Source of the DNA: Oppiella nova
Lineage: Eukaryota; Arthropoda; Arachnida; Sarcoptiformes; Oppiidae
Length of the DNA stretch: 36,132 nt
Direction of reading: 5' to 3'
Assembly (NCBI GenBank): GCA_905397405.1
Contig: CAJPVJ010000150.1
Location: 1-36,132 of the forward strand
Below are positions 31,047 to 36,132 of the stretch, piece by piece. The stretch's first letter is position 1, and the number at the start of each line of letters is the position of its first letter. The notes under the pieces were generated by a model. That model was not told where the DNA came from. It did no database searches and saw only the letters and a list, made by a program, of their open reading frames with translations. Both the position numbers and the translations under genes were made by a program.

Positions 31047-34000
31047 CTATATATAACATTCCATTTTTGCGGCCAATTTGTACTCGATTTCAGCATTTTT
31101 ATAGATATCCAGTGCCTGTAATAAAATTGTTATTTCAATTTAACACTAATACAGTAGCAATGGTACAATGTGTGGAATTTGTAATTAAATAAAGAATTTA
31201 TGAATAAATGCTTACATTTTCTGTTTCTCTTTCCAAGTCTTGAATTTGCTTTTCGTGTGATTTCTTAAGTTTTTCCTTTTCCTTGTTTTGCTTCATTGCA
31301 GCAGTTTTTCTCTCTTCGATAAATTTTTTGGTATTATTGCTATTCTTTTCGCGCAGTCGTCTCTCCCGTTCCGCTTTATTTCTCAAAGTCTTATCATTAG
31401 ACACCTCTTTGGCCGTCTCGACCGACACCTTCGCCTGTCTTGTCTTCATCTCTTTGCTCTCTCTTTCAAAAACAATTTCCAATTGTTTTAATTGAAAGTT
31501 TTGATTGAGATCTAAAAGTTTCCTAAGAGTGTCGCCCTGTTGTAAGATTTGACTCTTTAAAAGGTCCCATTCCTCTCTATGGTGTCTCTCAATCATATCA
31601 CTCCACTGTTTCATCTGATGTGCCACTAATTCCTTCACATTTGGGTCGTTGGCGATGTCATCAGATTTGGTGAGTTTCATGACTTTATCGATGGCAACGC
31701 ACTGTTGCTTTTGAGTGCAGTTCTTCTCTTTTTGCTGCCTCTTCTTCATGGCCTCGAACTCCTTCTGATGTTTTCTAACGGATCTGATGAACAGTTTCTC
31801 ATTCTTAAGTGTCTCTAAATTAATGGCTTCGATCTTATAGTCCTCTTTCTTGGCCTCCTCTTCGCGCTGTTGTTTAACAAGTGCTAAGTTATGGGTTTGG
31901 ATCTGAATGTCTGTTTCCTCGATACCCATTGCTTTCATTTGTGCGATTCGTTTCTCTTGTGCTGATAGGAAAGCTCTGGGATCTGAGAGAGCATCCATCA
32001 GGTCTCCCAAGCCGTCCGGGACATAGATTTTAAGTTCAATGCAAATGAAAAGCATAGGTAAAGACATCGGAAAATTTCCCTCAGTTCGCAGTGAAATGTG
32101 TCGATACCCGGCCTGTAGGCCATCTAAAGGCAGTATCCTTTGGCCCAACATTTTCCCGTTTTCATCGTAAACGGCAATACGAATGACCGCCAAATCGGGC
32201 AAAACTACTTTCCTGAATATAAAGGGCTCTTCATTATAGACTGGATTCAGTCCATTGGAGGGAACCATTCGAGTGCGGAATTCTTTCCTAATGGTATCGG
32301 TTGGTAACCCATACATGTCTACCTCTACATAAGTGCCCACTTTCTTATCCGATAAAAACTGTCCGGAGATGACTCGTACGGAACACTGGGCGGCAATCAC
32401 TCCATCGACCGGTGACTCAGCGAACGGATCAAAGACTCTGTCCTTTCTTCGCATGAAATCGGGTTTCAAGAGATAACCGCAGCCGCCGTTGTATTCAAAC
32501 TTTCCCTGATTTAGTTGCATCGGTAGGTCTGATGTCTGGAAGTTGAGGGCAACCATCTGACAGCCGGCATTCCAGAAGATTTGCGGCAAAAAGTTACTCG
32601 AATCAGCTCTCGTGCCCTTCGGATAGATTCGACTCAATTGCCTCTTATTGTAGTTCACGAACTCAATCGCCTGAGACTTGAGATAACCCAACGCCGTGTT
32701 CTCAGCAAACGATGACATATGGAAACTAAGACATCACACCATTAATTGATAGCAAGACAAACAAATGGTTTCATCAAAACTAACTGATAATTCTTTTCTT
32801 CTGAAATGTCAAAGCCTTGAAACTTAATGGGTTGGGCGTAGTTGACCAGTGAGGACAGGAATGGGTGGATATGTAGCGTAGCGCCAGTGTATTGATAATT
32901 AGCCATTGCTAACTGCTCCGGCTCTACGTCCTCAATCTTTTTGTCTGATGAATACTTCACTAATGAATACATTTGATATTATCAATTAAAAATATAATAA
33001 AATTAAAGACCGCTTTCATCGATGGAAGTGTTGACAACCAAAGTGGAGACAGCGTTCGCGTCTTCGTTCTCCTCGTCGTCATCTTCTGCCTGGAGCTGAC
33101 CCTTCTTCCAGAGCTCCAATTCCTCTGAATTTCAATTCAATTAAATTCTGCACACAATCGCTATATTTTCTAAGGGACTCACGCTTTTCCACGTCTGCTT
33201 TGAGTCGTTTGTTTTTAATCAAAATTTTTCGTTTGAGATCATTAGGAGTGGGAAGTGGGGCCCCGGGCTCTAAGGGGTAGTTCACGAGGGATTCCTTGAG
33301 CAGCAAATCTCCGAGAATCTCATCGCAGTATTTGGCCATTTTGAACTGCTGTTTCTTACTGTTAAATGACATTGGTAATCATATTATTATATTTTCATAT
33401 AGAATTCAATACTGTTGAAGAGTATTGTATTTATAGTTTAATATTCATTTAAATATACAAAATTTGTATTTAATTATGAATACCTGCAGTGATTTTCAAA
33501 GGATAGGATCACCGGATAATCAGATGTAACGAAAGCGCAGTCACGGATAGCAAAGATGACGTCCTGACCATAATATTAATGTTAAACCACACAAAGATAT
33601 AATCAATGATATAATTACTTTAAATAGGATATCAGTGCACATGGCTTTCCCGTGGGTTATAATAGGCTCCTCATCTACCTTTCCATCCCAACAGTCCAAT
33701 TCTGATCAATAATATTACAGTAATGTCTTTAAAACTTTATACCGTATAACTTTAGATAATAGATATAATTTACCGATGCATCTGCACCCGGCTATCAATG
33801 TTTGTCTATACCTGTAACATAATATCAAATAAAAATGAAATAAGTTAAAATTTTGTCTTTAAAGCATCATGATAGTTTTAGTACAGTAATCTTATACTAC
33901 AGTATTATTCTATCTACTGTAGATTCTACAGTGAACTGTAGATACAGTATTAATGTTGCATTCAATAATAATTTGAATAATTTACTGTTTATTTATATTT

Positions 34001-36121
34001 AAAAATTCTGGTTGATCATATTTGTGAATTATGTGTTCATTTTGGTTATACACGAATGACTGGATTTTTAAGAATCACATGATATGTGCTTTCAATGGTT
34101 TGTAACTTACATTTCTACAGAAGATTTGCCACCAAATTGTCTGCCCGTTAAATATGTATTATGACTAGAATTACAGTAATAGTGGGACAGGGGTTGATCC
34201 ATTTCCATGTAGATGTCGAGTCGGTCCAGAAATACGGGTGCGTTTTCGTCAGACATCAAGTAGCGAATGAGTCCGTCCTGTGAAATGCACCCGTTTTTGG
34301 CGATCTCTGGGTTAGACTCGTATGTAGTGATGATCTCTTTGGCCCTTTTCTCGTCATAAAATGGATAAAGTATTTCATTGAGTCGGGGATCGCGTTGTTT
34401 CTGTTGAATATAAGATCAAATGAAACACTCATCAAAATTCTTGTATCAATAGATGGGATCAAAACTCAATTACATTTGAGATCAAAACCACTTATATATG
34501 CTTTAAAATCTAATTTATTTTATGTTTTCATGCGATCAAAAGCTTTCAATATATTTTCCAAGTAATAGACAATAGCTTTTTAAATGCAAACTCACGTCAT
34601 TCAAGAAGTCAATCAATTGCTTGTGGTCTATATAATCAGATTTCCCTTGAGTTCTGTTTTATGCAAATTTTATTCAATTCGTTTAATTTCTTATGTTTTC
34701 CATGAAATCAATTAAAATCTTACATCTGATTGAATAGCTCTTCGATGTCATTTCGGGGACAAACCTTATGGTAGAGTCGATAAAACCTCTCAAAAGTCCA
34801 CTCCGACGGCTCAATCACATCATTCTTTATACATTCAATTAATATTAATATTACTTTAAATTAATATAATAATACTAGTAATACCTTATCGTGAGGAAGT
34901 CCTATGTCTTTCATCATTTGATAAATTAATTTCTCAGTCTTTCCCGAAGCAAATGTTTTGGCAACACTTTAGCAAATATAGTAAAATTAATTATAACAAG
35001 CAACAAATTTTAAGAAAATTTCCAAGTTAAATAAAGATTAATTTTATTTACAAAAAATTGATTAAAAATACCTTTTAACCGGAATTTTGCAGTTACTGTC
35101 TGTTAGAAAACCTAATTTCATCCAACTTTTAACAAAACACAAAATTTTGATTTAATTGATATAATTTTGCAATATTTATTTCACAGACTTACTGTTTCTT
35201 TAAACAAGTAATCGGACAAACATTATTGGCCTTATTATTATTAGTGATTTGTCTTAACCATTGTTGCCAATCCTTATTTTGACATTAACATTAAATAAGT
35301 ACCGTATAAATAATACATTAATATATTTCATAAAAAGATCCAAATGTTTCAATTATTCTTAAACAATGCTAAAATTATGCTATTTTAATTGTTTATAATG
35401 CAGTTTACAATTTATATCTTTTTTAAGAAAATATTATTTAATTCAAGTGAATGTTGTAAAAATTAAGTTTTTAATTATCTTTATATTATATAAAGAGCAC
35501 AGTATTATCTCGTAATGGATTAATACAGTATATTCTTGCTATTATTGTCATATCAATTGATCATTATTTTTGTATGTGATTTATCTTTTAGGTTAATATA
35601 ATAAAATAAAGTCACAAACACTGACTTAAAATATTAAATACTTAAAAAAATAATGATAAACATTTGGATGAATTTATAAAATATATTCATAATTAATGAT
35701 AAAAATACTTTAGCAGTTTGATCGTCGGGACAGACGATGTGAGTGTAGTTGATGTTAACCATATCATAACCACTGCATATAGTTAGTGAACAGTCCTCAA
35801 GTACTCCAGTGGTTCGCTGTTGGAGTTCATAGAGAAGTCTCGGGTCCTGTCATTAATTACTTAAATATACTCAACTGTAACCTTGATTATGTATTAATAA
35901 TGTCATACCTTTGGTACCCCTCCTAATCTGATGTCATTCACTTGGCATAGTTCTAACACCTGTCCCTCCTTTCAATATAATTACAATTTATTAAAAACTT
36001 GATCCTTATTTACAATCAATTTATAATTGCTTACTTTGCCCTCAGATTTCCAATATATGAAAAAGCCATATTCGTCCACTTTGAATGTTGCATTCGGCTC
36101 GTACACTATTTCACCCTTTTC
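31047..36121 (-). CDS. norpA: Phospholipase C beta, norpA/PLCB4 class, truncated at its 5' end by the window edge
   Basis: Gq-activated enzyme that hydrolyses PIP2 to IP3 and diacylglycerol at the plasma membrane; norpA drives phototransduction in flies. Seventeen exons: 36121-36035, 35968-35909, 35846-35709, 35272-35193, 35125-35072, 34966-34885, 34824-34724, 34653-34596, 34400-34111, 33811-33774, 33701-33619, 33563-33484, 33358-33183, 33124-33011, 32959-32785, 32725-31216, 31115-31047. They sum to 3195 nt in frame, 1064 residues; only the first few dozen residues are missing. Order: PH, EF hands, X domain with catalytic His in SSHNTYLTG and THGKAM and Ca ligands in IELDCWDG and LSFENH, acidic linker, Y domain, C2 domain, long coiled-coil C-terminal domain ([21 protein letters not shown]). 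TCLKKHWMKLGF and [14 protein letters not shown] are PLCB4-type. The tail ends ..ECYI. Confidence 0.96.
33812..34110 (-). other. PLC-beta intron carrying TACAGTA-type hairpins
   Basis: 299-nt intron. At 33880-33951 it holds several TACAGTA/TACTGTA copies, including ATCTACTGTAGAT and CTACAGT-GA-ACTGTAG, both able to form hairpins. It resembles the clusters at 21934 and 26465. Confidence 0.6.
35273..35708 (-). other. AT-rich 436-nt PLC-beta intron
   Basis: Lies between the exon ending QTAK (AAA|gtattt) and the exon starting DWQQW. The longest intron of this gene in the window; it is AT-rich with one ATACAGTAT near 35523. No extra exon recognised. Confidence 0.7.
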
Positions 36122-36132
36122 CTATTCATTTG

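Noticed and set aside
1-36132. tRNA, rRNA, CRISPR or transposase/reverse transcriptase content
   Set aside because: Looked for T-loop (GGTTCRANNCC) patterns, regularly spaced repeats and RT/integrase motifs by eye on both strands; none seen. A tRNAscan-SE or RepeatMasker run could find weak cases I cannot.

Overview
This is eukaryotic nuclear DNA: compact, intron-containing protein genes separated by very AT-rich spacers. Most introns are about 55-100 nt with GT..AG ends, and every gene recognised is a conserved animal (metazoan) gene. The PLC-beta is of the norpA/PLCB4 class and the overall style (short introns, AT-rich spacers, a norpA-class PLC) suggests an arthropod, perhaps an acariform mite. 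The clade is inference and not proven by the sequence. I saw no bacterial operons, CRISPR arrays, rRNA or tRNA genes, and no transposase or reverse transcriptase ORF.

Layout from left to right: EIF4A3 (minus, cut by the left edge) is divergent from a choline/ethanolamine kinase gene (plus). A 1-kb AT-rich spacer follows. EHD1/Past1 (minus) is divergent from POLR1C (plus), and YPEL5 (plus) follows POLR1C closely. A PLEKHG1/2/3-like RhoGEF (minus) takes up 9.4-20.5 kb with two large introns; the 4.7-kb first intron contains an unusual composite inverted repeat. Then come PCMT1 (minus), intronless NUP85 (minus) and TRMT6 (minus), with TRMT6 divergent from JKAMP (plus). The last gene is a many-exon PLC-beta gene (minus, cut by the right edge).

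The genes do not form a pathway. They are unrelated housekeeping and signalling genes: exon-junction helicase, phospholipid synthesis, endosomal recycling, RNA polymerase I/III, a CTLH-complex-associated factor, Rho signalling, protein repair, nuclear pore, tRNA m1A methylation, ER stress and phosphoinositide signalling. Three neighbouring pairs are head-to-head with 370-590 bp between start codons, so shared promoters are likely. For nine of the ten multi-exon genes I could join exons with matching splice phases, and the resulting lengths are close to the known families. The exception is POLR1C, whose middle (about 6510-6640) cannot be joined in frame.

The main non-gene observations are: (1) a split inverted repeat at 18281-19359 whose central 145-bp segment is present in reverse complement as two halves at the two outer ends; (2) the broken POLR1C centre; (3) an in-frame hydrophobic reading upstream of the PCMT1 start; (4) paired CACGTG boxes in the PCMT1 promoter and single ones in two other intergenic promoters; (5) recurring TACAGTA/TACTGTA palindromes in non-coding DNA. 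I found no convincing new multi-gene system here.
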